Positions 38,996 to 49,139 of a stretch of 64,000 nucleotides of DNA are shown one piece after another. Positions within the stretch are counted from its first letter, which is position 1, and every line of letters begins with the position of its first letter. The position numbers were made by a program, and so were the translations under genes. Under the pieces are notes generated by a model. That model was not told the origin of the DNA and did not search any database. It worked only from the letters and a program-made list of their open reading frames with translations. Origin of the DNA: Candidatus Sericytochromatia bacterium (GTDB lineage: Bacteria > Cyanobacteriota > Sericytochromatia > UBA7694 > JACMQJ01). The DNA lies in the NCBI GenBank assembly GCA_026004035.1, contig BPII01000001.1:213926-277925 (forward strand), written 5' to 3'.

Positions 38996-40120
38996 CTAAA
39001 AAGCCCAATTACCTACTGAATACATACAAAAAAAGCAAGTCATTAATATAGATGAAAAAATTATTGATAAAATAAACTTTTCAGTATCTTTTATGTAATA
39101 TGCTAAGACAAAATAAATAGTAAAAATGCTAAAAATGTATCTTGGCATACTTATTGGCCATGAATCTGTCATTAAAACAAGTAATTGACTCCAAGAAAAT
39201 AATTGATAAGAAAATCTCATCCATTTAAAAGATAATATAAAAATTACAATTGCAAATAATATAAAAATTAATCTAAATTCAAAATATAATATTCTTCTTT
39301 CGTTCAATGGAGAATTTATTATTTCTTTAATTGTTTCATATATAAGTGTTGTAGGTAATATATTCTGATGATAGAAATATTCTTTTTGTATTTTTAAGAA
39401 TTCAAAAAAATTACCACTTATATAGTAGTTTATAAATAGATAAACAATAAATCCTAAAGGTAATATTAAAGAATAAAATAAATGTTTTATTTTAATTTCT
39501 CTTTTGTTTAAATACATTTCTATTAACACTATTGGTATTAATCCTAAACCCTGTATTCTTGTTGCTGTTGATAAACTTATAAGCAAGCAAGATATTAACC
39601 ATTTTTTATTTCTCATATAATAGAATGATGATATAACAAGAGCTAAAAATAATGCTTCTGTATAAGGAACAAATAAAAAGTATCCTATAGGAAACAAATA
39701 AAAGTAATATAAAACTCTCTTTGAAAAACTATCATCGTAATCTAATAAAGCTAATTTTTGTATGTAAAAACCTGCTATTATAGAGCACACAAAATTTATA
39801 AATAATGCTGAAGCCATGTAAGTTTGAAAAATATAACTAAATACATTTATTAATGCTGGATATAATGGTAAGTAGGCTAAAAATTTTCTCTCTTCGCCAA
39901 AGTTAGTATATCCATATTCAGCTAAATATAAAAAGTTTATAGCATCCCATTTAGCAAATATTAAATATATAAAATTATGTATAGGAACATTATATTTAGC
40001 TATAGAATAACCTACAACATAAGCAGTTATAAATAATGCTATTCTTATAATAATAGCAAGGTATAGAGTTCTTTTTAAGATGTTTTTATCTTCTTCTGAT
40101 AATTTTAACAATGAGAACAT
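38996..40120 (-). CDS. PIG-V-like (mannosyl)transferase, multi-pass membrane protein
   Basis: A 374-residue polytopic membrane protein with about nine helices. The loop AKWDAINFLYLAEYGYTNFG after helix 1, AYLPLYPALIN, FLFVPYTEALFLAL and STATRIQGLGLIPI match the PIG-V/GT-C mannosyltransferase family; the Trp-Asp pair in KWDA is the likely catalytic acid site. Such enzymes use a polyprenyl-phosphate sugar outside the cytoplasm. It probably belongs to the same leftward unit as purB and glpD, although a 21-base gap separates it from the small membrane protein gene. Confidence 0.78.
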   Translation of the reverse strand: MFSLLKLSEEDKNILKRTLYLAIIIRIALFITAYVVGYSIAKYNVPIHNFIYLIFAKWDAINFLYLAEYGYTNFGEERKFLAYLPLYPALINVFSYIFQTYMASALFINFVCSIIAGFYIQKLALLDYDDSFSKRVLYYFYLFPIGYFLFVPYTEALFLALVISSFYYMRNKKWLISCLLISLSTATRIQGLGLIPIVLIEMYLNKREIKIKHLFYSLILPLGFIVYLFINYYISGNFFEFLKIQKEYFYHQNILPTTLIYETIKEIINSPLNERRILYFEFRLIFILFAIVIFILSFKWMRFSYQLFSWSQLLVLMTDSWPISMPRYIFSIFTIYFVLAYYIKDTEKFILSIIFSSILMTCFFCMYSVGNWAF

Positions 40121-40191
40121 ATTTAATTATAAATATTACCATATTTCAATAAGATATTGTTTTTATAATTAGTTGATAAATTTAATATCTG

Positions 40192-40307
40192 GGCACTGGG
40201 CTAATGTTATTTTTTGATAAGCTTAAAATCCATTAGTAGTTTAAATATTTATATTAAAATATACTTTAAATTAAAGGTAATTTTTTCTATAACTCAATCC
40301 CAGTGCC
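40192..40307 (+). repeat. Interspersed MITE-like element, copy B (shortened)
   Basis: A 116-base copy with perfect 9-base ends GGCACTGGG/CCCAGTGCC. The right half of the inner palindrome (AGTATT...) present in other copies is deleted here. It sits directly upstream of the type III restriction genes. Confidence 0.88.
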
Positions 40308-40325
40308 GAGTAGTTCATTTTATTA

Positions 40326-40331
40326 TATAAT
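40326..40331 (+). promoter_or_regulatory. Possible -10 element for the res-mod operon
   Basis: TATAAT at 40326-40331 lies 27 bases before the res ATG, with AAAGGT as ribosome site. No clear -35 is seen; the position for it falls in the right end of repeat copy B. Confidence 0.4.
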
Positions 40332-40358
40332 TAAAAATAATAAACAAAAGGTAAAAAA

Positions 40359-43055
40359 ATGATAATTTATTTCGAATCTAATTTAGGATATCAAATAGAA
40401 GCAATTAGTTCTGTTGTTAATTTGTTTGAAGGACAAGGTAAAGATAATGTAGAATTAAATTTTGTTATTAATACTGATAATCAATTATTATTCACAGAAA
40501 TTTCTGGAATTGGAAATAAATTGTCAATAAATAATGAACAAATATTTAATAATTTAATTAAAATACAGGAAAATAATAAGCTTAATAAAATAACACAAGA
40601 GGAATTTAATAAAAATGGTCTTAACTTCACTGTTGAAATGGAAACAGGCACAGGTAAAACCTATGTATATTTACGAACTATTTATGAACTTAACAAAAAA
40701 TACAGCTTTAAAAAGTTTGTGATTGTTGTGCCTTCTATAGCTATTCGTGAGGGGGTGCTTAAAAATCTTGAGATAACCTTTGATCACTTTCAAAACCTTT
40801 ATGAAAATGTATCTGTAAACTACTATGTTTATGATAGTAGTAAAGTATCCCTTCTACGTTCCTTTGCAACAAACAACAATATTGAAATCCTTGTGATAAA
40901 TATTGATTCGTTTGCCAAAGATGAAAATATCATCAACCGACCTAATGATAGACTTAGTGGACTTGAACCTATTAAATTTATTCAAGCTACCAAGCCTATT
41001 GTAATAGTGGATGAACCACAGAACATGGAGACGGAGAAAAGAAAAAACGCTATCTCTTTGCTTAATCCACTATGTACTCTTAGATATTCCGCTACTCATA
41101 GAAATTTATACAACCTTGTCTATTCACTTAATCCTGTTAAAGCATACAATTTAGAATTGGTAAAGCAAATTGAAGTCGATTCGGTTGTTGAGGAAAACAA
41201 CCTTAATGATGTATACATTGCTGTTGAAAAGATTAAATCAGAAAAAACAAAAGTTACTGCAACTTTATCTATTCATGTAAATGATAAAGATGGAGTTAAG
41301 AAAAAAAGTATTACTGTCAAAGTAGGTGATAATCTTTACGAAAAATCAGGGAATAGACACGTATATCAAAATGGATATATCGTGGAAGAAATTGATGTTA
41401 CTAACCAAACTATTACTTTTACCAACGGAACAACACTTTTTGCAGGAACGTCACAGGGGAATCTTACCAATGAACTCATGCGTTTTCAAATTGAACGGAC
41501 CATAGAAGAGCACCTTAAAAAAGAATTAAAATTATACAAACAGGGAATAAAGGTACTATCTCTCTTTTTTATAGATAGGGTAGCTAATTACCGATATTAT
41601 GATGAATCAGGAAATCTACAAAAAGGAAAAATTGCTCAATGGTTTGAAGAAATTTATCTTGAATATATCAATAAACCTCAGTATGCTTCATTAAAAAGCA
41701 TCTTTCATAATGGTGAAATAGATATTGAGAAAATACATAACGGCTATTTTTCGCAGGATAAAAAGGGGCGTCTTAAAGATACAAAAGGTGAAAGCGAAGA
41801 TGACCTTAATACTTACGATTTAATTATGAAAGATAAGGAAAAACTTCTTGATATAGAAAACCCCTTACGTTTTATATTTTCTCACACTGCACTTCGTGAA
41901 GGGTGGGATAACCCCAATGTCTTTCAAATTTGCACTTTAAACGAAACCAAATCCGAACTTAAAAAGCGTCAGGAAATAGGAAGAGGACTTCGACTTGCTG
42001 TAAATCAAAATGGAATTAGAGTATACGATAAAAACATCAACAAGCTAACCGTAATAGCCAACGAATCTTACGAAAGCTTTGCCAAACAACTGCAAACAGA
42101 AATTGAGCAAGAATGTGGTGTAAACTTTGAAGGAAGAATTAAAAATAAAAAAGAAAGAATTCAAATTAAATATCGTAAAGGATTTGAAGCAGATCCAAAA
42201 TTTCTTGAAATTTGGGAAAAAATTAAACACAAGACACGATATGCAATTGAATACAATACAAGTGATTTGATAGATAAAGCTTCAAAAGCAATTAATGAAT
42301 TACCTGAAGTACCTTCACCATCTTTTCGTTTAACAAAAGGTTCTTTAAATTTTACAAATCAAGGGATTGAAACCAATCTTTTAAGTGATAGAAGAGAAGT
42401 TTGTGGTAATACAAATTATTGGCATATTCATGATTTCATTGAATACATCCAGCAAAAAACAGAGCTTACCCGAGATACTATTTCTAAGATTCTTGAAAAT
42501 GCTGATAGATGGAATGATTTATTTAAAAATCCTCAAGTTTTTGTTGATCAATGCGTAGCTATTATTAAAAGAACATTAAGCGAACTTATGGTTAATGGTA
42601 TTAAATACGAAAAAATAGGAAATGAATATTATGAAATGAAACTTTTTGAAGCACAGGAAATTGAAACCTATCTTGATCAATTTACTTTCAAAGTAGCTAA
42701 CAAAGACAAAACCATTTACGAAGAATACATCCCACTGGATTCAAATGTAGAAAGTCAATTTGCAAAAGATTGCGAAACAAGCGAAAATGTGGAATTTTAT
42801 TTTAAACTCCCATCATGGTTTAAAATACCCACTCCCATTGGGAATTATAATCCCGATTGGGCAATTGTCTTTAAAAATGATAAAAGAATATACTTTGTAG
42901 CAGAAACCAAAGATACAGGCACTGGTAAAGTGGATATTTCAAAACTTCATCCCGATGAGCAGATAAAGATAAAATGTGGTAAAAAGCATTATGAAGTTTT
43001 TAAAGATGATGGTGTTGAGTACAAAGTGGTAAGTAAAGTAAAAGATTTAATATAA
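40359..43055 (+). CDS. res: Type III restriction enzyme, Res subunit
   Basis: Res is the ATP-driven translocase and nuclease of a type III restriction system. The 898-residue protein starts with FESNLGYQIEAISSVVNLFEGQ. It has Walker A METGTGKTY (about 92-100), VDEPQNME (about 217), ILEKRQEIGRGLRL-like motif VI (KKRQEIGRGLRLAVNQNG) and a C-terminal PD-ExK nuclease (NPDWAIVF...AETK, about 830-850). It comes before mod; most known type III loci have mod first. Base composition is mosaic: a host-like AT-rich first 250 bases, then richer G+C, which suggests import and partial amelioration. Confidence 0.94.
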   Translation: MIIYFESNLGYQIEAISSVVNLFEGQGKDNVELNFVINTDNQLLFTEISGIGNKLSINNEQIFNNLIKIQENNKLNKITQEEFNKNGLNFTVEMETGTGKTYVYLRTIYELNKKYSFKKFVIVVPSIAIREGVLKNLEITFDHFQNLYENVSVNYYVYDSSKVSLLRSFATNNNIEILVINIDSFAKDENIINRPNDRLSGLEPIKFIQATKPIVIVDEPQNMETEKRKNAISLLNPLCTLRYSATHRNLYNLVYSLNPVKAYNLELVKQIEVDSVVEENNLNDVYIAVEKIKSEKTKVTATLSIHVNDKDGVKKKSITVKVGDNLYEKSGNRHVYQNGYIVEEIDVTNQTITFTNGTTLFAGTSQGNLTNELMRFQIERTIEEHLKKELKLYKQGIKVLSLFFIDRVANYRYYDESGNLQKGKIAQWFEEIYLEYINKPQYASLKSIFHNGEIDIEKIHNGYFSQDKKGRLKDTKGESEDDLNTYDLIMKDKEKLLDIENPLRFIFSHTALREGWDNPNVFQICTLNETKSELKKRQEIGRGLRLAVNQNGIRVYDKNINKLTVIANESYESFAKQLQTEIEQECGVNFEGRIKNKKERIQIKYRKGFEADPKFLEIWEKIKHKTRYAIEYNTSDLIDKASKAINELPEVPSPSFRLTKGSLNFTNQGIETNLLSDRREVCGNTNYWHIHDFIEYIQQKTELTRDTISKILENADRWNDLFKNPQVFVDQCVAIIKRTLSELMVNGIKYEKIGNEYYEMKLFEAQEIETYLDQFTFKVANKDKTIYEEYIPLDSNVESQFAKDCETSENVEFYFKLPSWFKIPTPIGNYNPDWAIVFKNDKRIYFVAETKDTGTGKVDISKLHPDEQIKIKCGKKHYEVFKDDGVEYKVVSKVKDLI

Positions 43056-43075
43056 TCATTGGAGGAACAATTATT

Positions 43076-44953
43076 ATGGAAGGCACAAGTTTAGATATAA
43101 TTAAGCAAAAATTAGAGGAACTAAAAAAAATTATCCCCGAATGTTTTACAGAAAATAAGATTGATTGGGAAAAACTAAAAGTATTTTTTGACCAAAACAT
43201 TGAATTTAAGAACGAACGATACCATTTAAGCTGGGCAGGGAAAACCGATGCTTATAGAATCTTGCAAATACCAACCTATAAAACTCTTAAACCCTGTAAA
43301 GAGGAAAGTGAGAATTTTGATAATACAGAAAATGTTTTTATTGAAGGCGATAATCTTGAAGTATTGAAAGTATTGCAAAAAGCATACTTTGGTAAAATTA
43401 AAATGATATACATAGATCCACCCTACAATACTGGTAATGATTTTATTTATAAGGATGATTTTTCTCAAACACTTGCTGAATACAAAAAACAAGTGGGAGA
43501 TATAGACGATAACGGCAATGCTACAAAAGTAGGATTATTTAAAAACACTAAAGAAAATGGTCAATACCACTCTAACTGGCTCAATATGATGCTTCCCCGT
43601 CTTTTCCTTGCTCGTTCTCTTTTAAGGGATGATGGAGTGATATTTGTAAGCATTGACGATAACGAAGTGCATAATTTACGATTATTGATGGATGAGATTT
43701 TTGGGGAAGAGAATTTTATAATTAAAATATGTGTCAAAAAATCAAGCGAAATCGCTTCAAATTTTACCATTCAAAAACATGAATATTTGGTTTGCTACGC
43801 AAAAAACATTTTTTTATTTAATATTCAATTCAATAAAAAATACACAATATCTAGAGGGACTGTTGGCAATAAAGAACAGACAATGCCCGTTTTGGAGTTT
43901 CCGGCTGGGATAAAATGCATAAATTTAAATGATGGTATATATAAAGAAACTCGAAAAATTCAAAATAGTTATGAAAATGTTGAGAATTTAGATCCAATTA
44001 TTATAGAAAATGGAATATTAAAAAATAGCGTTAGACTTAAGGCAAGATGGAGAAGTTCTAATGATTTAAGAAATTTCTTTAATAATCAATGCAAACCCAC
44101 AAAAGCAAAAATTGCTGGAGAAATAATTGATGTGTATTTTGATAATGATAGATTTATACCTCAAATAAAAAAACTTACTTATGAAAAGATTAGCTCTTTG
44201 ATATTGAATAATCCAAGAGGTAGTAATGATTTGGATTTGTTAAACATTAATTTCTTTGAATTTCCCAAGTCAGTTACTTTTATTAAGGAATTAGCTAAAT
44301 TTTCACCCAAAGACTCTCTCATCCTCGACTTCTTCGCAGGCTCTGGCACCACCGCCCATGCTGTCATGGAACTTAACAAGGAAGACGGAGGTAACCGTAA
44401 ATGGATATTGGTACAGCTTCCCGAACCTACTGACCCTGAAAGTGAAGCATACAAAGCAGGGTATAAAACTATAGCTGATATTGCAAAAGAAAGGATACGT
44501 CGTGCAGCAAAAAAAATTAAGGAAGAAATAGAAGAGCAAAAAGAAATTAAACTTGACTTAGGCTTTAAAGTATTTAAACTTGACGAAAGCAACTTCAAGC
44601 AATGGCGACCTTTTGTTCCTGAAAATGCAGAACAGATAAAGCAAATGACCCTTGAATTTGTAGATAACGTAAAACCTGAATCAACCGAAGAAAACATGCT
44701 TTATGAACTTATGCTCAAAAATGGCAAAAAACTTACTGATAAAGTAGAAAAGAAAAATAATTATTTTGTTATCAATGGTAATGAATTAGTTATTATGCTC
44801 GAAAAAGTAGATAAAGATATTATCAATGATATTATAAAATTCAAACCCAAAAAAGTTATAGCTCTAGATAAAATTTTTAATGGAAATGATTCATTAAAAA
44901 CCAATACATTTTTACAATTCAAAGATGAATTAATAGAATTTAGAAGTGTTTAA
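43076..44953 (+). CDS. mod: Type III DNA methyltransferase, Mod subunit
   Basis: Mod recognises the asymmetric target and methylates adenine (N6), and also guides Res. The 625-residue protein has the beta-class order: DPPYNTG (about 114-120) comes before the SAM motif DFFAGSGTTAHAV (about 417-429). The target-recognition region between them (about residues 218-408, 43730-44300) is markedly more AT-rich than the flanking catalytic parts, as expected if it was swapped by recombination. GGAGG lies 9-13 bases before the ATG. The frame is intact. The recognised sequence cannot be predicted. Confidence 0.94.
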   Translation: MEGTSLDIIKQKLEELKKIIPECFTENKIDWEKLKVFFDQNIEFKNERYHLSWAGKTDAYRILQIPTYKTLKPCKEESENFDNTENVFIEGDNLEVLKVLQKAYFGKIKMIYIDPPYNTGNDFIYKDDFSQTLAEYKKQVGDIDDNGNATKVGLFKNTKENGQYHSNWLNMMLPRLFLARSLLRDDGVIFVSIDDNEVHNLRLLMDEIFGEENFIIKICVKKSSEIASNFTIQKHEYLVCYAKNIFLFNIQFNKKYTISRGTVGNKEQTMPVLEFPAGIKCINLNDGIYKETRKIQNSYENVENLDPIIIENGILKNSVRLKARWRSSNDLRNFFNNQCKPTKAKIAGEIIDVYFDNDRFIPQIKKLTYEKISSLILNNPRGSNDLDLLNINFFEFPKSVTFIKELAKFSPKDSLILDFFAGSGTTAHAVMELNKEDGGNRKWILVQLPEPTDPESEAYKAGYKTIADIAKERIRRAAKKIKEEIEEQKEIKLDLGFKVFKLDESNFKQWRPFVPENAEQIKQMTLEFVDNVKPESTEENMLYELMLKNGKKLTDKVEKKNNYFVINGNELVIMLEKVDKDIINDIIKFKPKKVIALDKIFNGNDSLKTNTFLQFKDELIEFRSV

Positions 44954-45293
44954 TTTTTTGTTATTATACCAATTTTTATAATAAATAATGCATAATTAAT
45001 ACTTAAAAATAAAGTATAAAAAATTAAAAAAAAACTATAAGCTTTTAATAAATTACTTGGCATATAAGAATTTTAGTATAATTAAACAAAAGTGTAACTA
45101 TAAAAAACATTGATTTTTAATGCATATCAATTTAATAAATAAATTAATATTAGACTTGTTTTAACTTTAAAAAATATTTGTAAAATCAGTAAATTAGAAA
45201 ATATTTTAAAATTTTTTTTATTAAAATATATGATATAATTAAACATGATTATTGTATTATTTAATATAAATTTATAAAAAAGATTACTTAGAA
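44954..45293. other. 340-base gap after mod with a promoter for the histidine kinase
   Basis: This region is almost pure A/T. Just after the mod stop lies a short inverted repeat (TTATTAT ... ATAATAA, 44961-44983) that shares 23 identical bases (44963-44985) with the 3' region of guaB. At 45231-45239 an extended -10 (TGATATAAT) lies about 55 bases before the kinase ATG. No gene or mobile element is seen. Confidence 0.4.
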
Positions 45294-47852
45294 ATGTCAA
45301 ATTTTACAAATTTCAATTATTTAGAAAAGCTTTTTAATAAATTCAATCATTCAATAACCATAAAAGATATAATAGAGAATTATTATTCAGAACTAAAGTT
45401 TTTAAATCTTTTTGTAATTAACGCTTATATCATCAATAAAGAGGACTTTTATTTTATAGATTGTAATTTATTGAAATCTTATGATATTAATAATACAAAA
45501 ATTTTTGAACAATTGATAACAGATAATAAAGTATCGTTTTTAGACAATTTAAGTTATTTTGATATAAAGAAATGTATTTTACTAAATTTATCAAATAATT
45601 ATTTAGTTATTTTAGAAATTGAAAATTACAAAGAAAATTTTAATTTAGAAAATATTTTTAAAATAACAGAAGTATTTTTATTGTTTTTTATAAATAGATA
45701 TTTATCAGAAAAAATAAATACTTTAAAAGAAGATAAAATTAGCATCTTAAATGATATTTACAAAAAAATGATACAATCAAATGATGTAGATGAATTACTG
45801 TACTATATAGCTAGTTTTTTAACTATAAGAAAAAGTTTTGACAGAGTATTAATATTAATACAAGATAAAGATGAACTAACTAAATATAGTGGTATAGTAT
45901 CAAATATTGAAAATAAACAAAAAATTTCAATAGTTTTTGAATCTGAACTTGATATTAAATCTAACTTATCTGAATTACTAAAAAATAGTTCATCAATATC
46001 AAAAATAGCTAATGAAAAAACTTTTATTTCTGTTCCGATAATTTCTAAAAATAAAATTATTGGTATTTTAGGAGTTGATAATTATTTCAAACAGAAAAAT
46101 TTAAACAAAAATGAGATTAACATATTATATGAAATTTCTGAACAGATAGGCTATTGTATAGATAATCTAAGATTATATGAAGATATAAAACTTAATACAA
46201 TATCCTTTAAACAACTATTTGAGGTTTCAAGTTCTTTTAATTCAATACTAGATTATGAAGAAGCGGCTAAAATAATAATAAATAAAATTGCATCAGCAAT
46301 TTTTGTTTCAAATGCTTACTTAATATCATTTGAAACAGAAAAACATTGTAAAATTATAGCTTCTCTAAAAAATAAATTTTTAAATAATGAAATTAAACTT
46401 ACAGAACCAATAAGACAAGCACTTATAACTAATAAAATAGTTTCTTATAATTATAAAAAAAATCCTGATGTAAAATGTTTAGATTTAAAATATGCTCTAA
46501 TATCACCTTTAAGGATTAAAAATAAGATAATAGCTATTTTATGCCTTGGTGAAGATAATCAAGATGAAGAAAGAATTTTTTCTCAACATGATATTTCTTT
46601 ATTGGAAACTATGTCGGAACAAGCATCTATAACTTTAGAAAATGCAAGATTATATAATAGATTAGAAGATATTGTATTAGAAAGAACTGTTGAACTTATA
46701 GAGTCCAATAAAGAGCTACAATCTCAAAAAGAAAAACTTGAAATATTAAGTAATAGACTAGAAGCAATATTGGATAGTATTCCTGATGGTATTGTTGTAA
46801 TAGATGAAAATAATAAAATACTTAGTTATAATAAATCTTTTGAAGACATTATAAATAATATTTTTATAAACAAAGTAGGTAATCTTTTAGGTATTTCTAT
46901 AGATACTGAATTAGTATGTAAAAATAACATAACAGATTTTAATATGAAAAGTTTATTAAAATTAATAGAAAATATAAAAAACGAATTAAAAGATAATTAT
47001 AAAAATCCAATAGATTTTCAAATAAGTAATAAAGAAAATCAAATTCTATATTATAAAGTTTTAATGGCTCCCGTTAAGTTTATTTCTGAAAGTAAAAACT
47101 TAAATACAGTTATTGTATTTAATAATATTACAAAAGAAAAAGAAATAGATAAGCTAAAATCTGATTTTATAGCAGTGGTAAGTCATGAACTAAAAACACC
47201 TGTAAGTGCTATGATAGGATTTTCTACTCTTTTAGAAGATGGTATAGCTGGAAAACTTAATGAAGCTCAAATAGATTATTTACAAAAAATTCAATCACAA
47301 GGACAAAGATTAATTAGATTGATAAATGACTTATTAGATTTTTCAAAATTAGAAGCAGGACAAATGCAGATATATTATGATTTAGTAGATTTAAATGAAA
47401 TTGCTTTAGAAATAATAGAAACATTGAGACCTCTTGTTGATGAAAAAAATATGACTATAATATATAACATCCAAAATGATATTCCACCAATAAAGGTTGA
47501 TAGTGATAAATTAAAACAAATATTAATAAATTTAATTGGAAATGCTATTAAATTCACTCCAGAAAATATAGGTAGGATTGAATTAAATATTTCTAAGTTT
47601 TCTGATAATAAAATTTTATTTTATGTTAAAGATAATGGTATAGGAATACCAAAAAAAAATATAAGCAAATTATTTGACAGATTTTATCAAGTAGATAATT
47701 CATCAACAAGAAAGTATGGTGGAACAGGTTTGGGATTAGCAATAGTTAAAAAACTTGTAGAAATACATAAAGGTAGAATATGGGTTGAAAGTGAGGTTGG
47801 TAAAGGTAGTACATTTTTCTTTGTATTGCCTATATCACCTGATACTAATTAA
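45294..47852 (+). CDS. Soluble sensor histidine kinase with GAF and PAS domains
   Basis: An 852-residue hybrid of sensor domains with no membrane helix, so it senses a cytoplasmic signal. In order: an N-terminal unassigned part (1-150), GAF (about 160-295), GAF (about 305-455), a short coiled coil, PAS (about 490-610), HisKA with VVSHELKTPVSAMIGF (His near 630) and HATPase with GNAIKFTPE, VKDNGIGIP and GGTGLGLAIVKKL. It ends with the usual WVESEVGKGSTFFFVLP. No response regulator is adjacent, so its partner is elsewhere. An extended -10 lies upstream; no clear ribosome site is seen. Confidence 0.92.
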   Translation: MSNFTNFNYLEKLFNKFNHSITIKDIIENYYSELKFLNLFVINAYIINKEDFYFIDCNLLKSYDINNTKIFEQLITDNKVSFLDNLSYFDIKKCILLNLSNNYLVILEIENYKENFNLENIFKITEVFLLFFINRYLSEKINTLKEDKISILNDIYKKMIQSNDVDELLYYIASFLTIRKSFDRVLILIQDKDELTKYSGIVSNIENKQKISIVFESELDIKSNLSELLKNSSSISKIANEKTFISVPIISKNKIIGILGVDNYFKQKNLNKNEINILYEISEQIGYCIDNLRLYEDIKLNTISFKQLFEVSSSFNSILDYEEAAKIIINKIASAIFVSNAYLISFETEKHCKIIASLKNKFLNNEIKLTEPIRQALITNKIVSYNYKKNPDVKCLDLKYALISPLRIKNKIIAILCLGEDNQDEERIFSQHDISLLETMSEQASITLENARLYNRLEDIVLERTVELIESNKELQSQKEKLEILSNRLEAILDSIPDGIVVIDENNKILSYNKSFEDIINNIFINKVGNLLGISIDTELVCKNNITDFNMKSLLKLIENIKNELKDNYKNPIDFQISNKENQILYYKVLMAPVKFISESKNLNTVIVFNNITKEKEIDKLKSDFIAVVSHELKTPVSAMIGFSTLLEDGIAGKLNEAQIDYLQKIQSQGQRLIRLINDLLDFSKLEAGQMQIYYDLVDLNEIALEIIETLRPLVDEKNMTIIYNIQNDIPPIKVDSDKLKQILINLIGNAIKFTPENIGRIELNISKFSDNKILFYVKDNGIGIPKKNISKLFDRFYQVDNSSTRKYGGTGLGLAIVKKLVEIHKGRIWVESEVGKGSTFFFVLPISPDTN

Positions 47853-47931
47853 AAAATATTCTTAAATATAAATTAACTTATTTTTATACTTTATATAAAT
47901 AAAATATAGCAAGTTTTATATTTAAAAATAA

Positions 47932-47937
47932 TATAAT
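47932..47937 (+). promoter_or_regulatory. Possible -10 element for the 47970 lipoprotein
   Basis: TATAAT (47932-47937) lies 32 bases before the ATG; AGGAG at about 47958-47962 is the ribosome site. No matching -35 was found. Confidence 0.35.
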
Positions 47938-47969
47938 TTAGTAAGCGTAGAGTTCTTTAGGAGAAAAAA

Positions 47970-49124
47970 ATGAAAAAATTAAATGTAACTTTAAAATTAT
48001 TATTAGTAACATCATTGAGTTTATCTTTATTAGGAACAACTAGTTGCAGTAGAAAAAAATCTACTCCAAATAATCCAACAGCTCCAACAGCTCCTGAACC
48101 AGGTAATAATGATCCTTTACCTATTGAACCTACTCCAGGTGATAATAACAATGATGGGCAAACTGATTTACCACAAGAACCTACTGATTTACCTGAACCA
48201 GTACCAGCACCAACAAATCCTGTAGCACCAGGACAACCAATAGGAATAAAAGCAATAGCAAAAACAACATCATTTATACTTCCTTTAGGTGGAATTAAGG
48301 GTAATTATATAAATGTAGAACTAACTTGGCAACCAGTTAATGGTGCTAAAGAATATTGGGTGTATAAAAATATATTACCACCAAAAGAACAAGCAAATAG
48401 AGGTACAGCATACAAAGTTTTAAAAGCTGAAGGATTAATAAGTACATTATTTATAGATGGTGCTATACCTCCAAGCTTTCAAGGTGGTAATATTTGGGAT
48501 AAAATAAGAAAAGGTTTCAGTGCAATAAATTTAAAACCAGGTGTTGAATACAAATATAAAGTATTTGCAGCTGATGCTGATGGAAATGTAATAGGTGAAT
48601 CTGATGCAGCTGTAACAGTTCCATTGCCACCAATAGCAGCACCTATAAATATTCAAGTATCTGATACACAATCTACAAAACCTGTATTTAGATGGGATGT
48701 TGCTCAAGGTGCTGAACCAGATGGTTATTATGTTTCTGTTTATCCTCCAATAAATTTTGGTAAAGATCAATTACAACAAGGAACATCATTTGGGTTATCT
48801 TATTGGTCAACTTATAGAAGCAATAATGTTAGAGAAGCAAGATATGGTTCTCAAAGTGATAATGCTGTTTCATATCCAGGTACATTGCCTTTTGATATAA
48901 GTTTTCCATTAAAAAATGGTGCTAGATATTCTGTTAGTGTAACAGGTGTTAAAACTGATACAAATGATATGAGAACAGCAAAAGCTATATCAAAATCTTG
49001 GAGTGAATCAAAAATATTTGCTGTTGGAACTCCAGCTAATGCACAACCAGCACCAGTAGCTCCTCAACAAAATCAAAGTAGTGGTGGTATTATAGATAAA
49101 ATAAAAAGCATATTTGGAAGATAA
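47970..49124 (+). CDS. Putative lipoprotein with Pro-rich linker and FN3-like domains
   Basis: A 384-residue exported protein. It has a signal peptide with a likely lipidated Cys26 (LLGTTSC). A Pro/Thr/Asn-rich linker (about 30-85) follows, then two beta-rich repeats resembling fibronectin type III modules (VELTWQPVNGAKEYWVYKN and KPVFRWDVAQGAEPDGYYVSVYPP). The last residues form a short amphipathic helix (IIDKIKSIFGR). AGGAG precedes the ATG. It is followed after 15 bases by another lipoprotein gene, forming a surface-protein operon. The ligand is unknown. Confidence 0.7.
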   Translation: MKKLNVTLKLLLVTSLSLSLLGTTSCSRKKSTPNNPTAPTAPEPGNNDPLPIEPTPGDNNNDGQTDLPQEPTDLPEPVPAPTNPVAPGQPIGIKAIAKTTSFILPLGGIKGNYINVELTWQPVNGAKEYWVYKNILPPKEQANRGTAYKVLKAEGLISTLFIDGAIPPSFQGGNIWDKIRKGFSAINLKPGVEYKYKVFAADADGNVIGESDAAVTVPLPPIAAPINIQVSDTQSTKPVFRWDVAQGAEPDGYYVSVYPPINFGKDQLQQGTSFGLSYWSTYRSNNVREARYGSQSDNAVSYPGTLPFDISFPLKNGARYSVSVTGVKTDTNDMRTAKAISKSWSESKIFAVGTPANAQPAPVAPQQNQSSGGIIDKIKSIFGR

Positions 49125-49139
49125 AGAATAGTAATTTAA

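Noticed and set aside
44179..44697. Leftward frame of 172 codons within mod
   Set aside because: It overlaps the SAM-binding motif of mod in antisense and encodes Ser/Leu-rich text typical of shadow frames in locally G+C-richer DNA.
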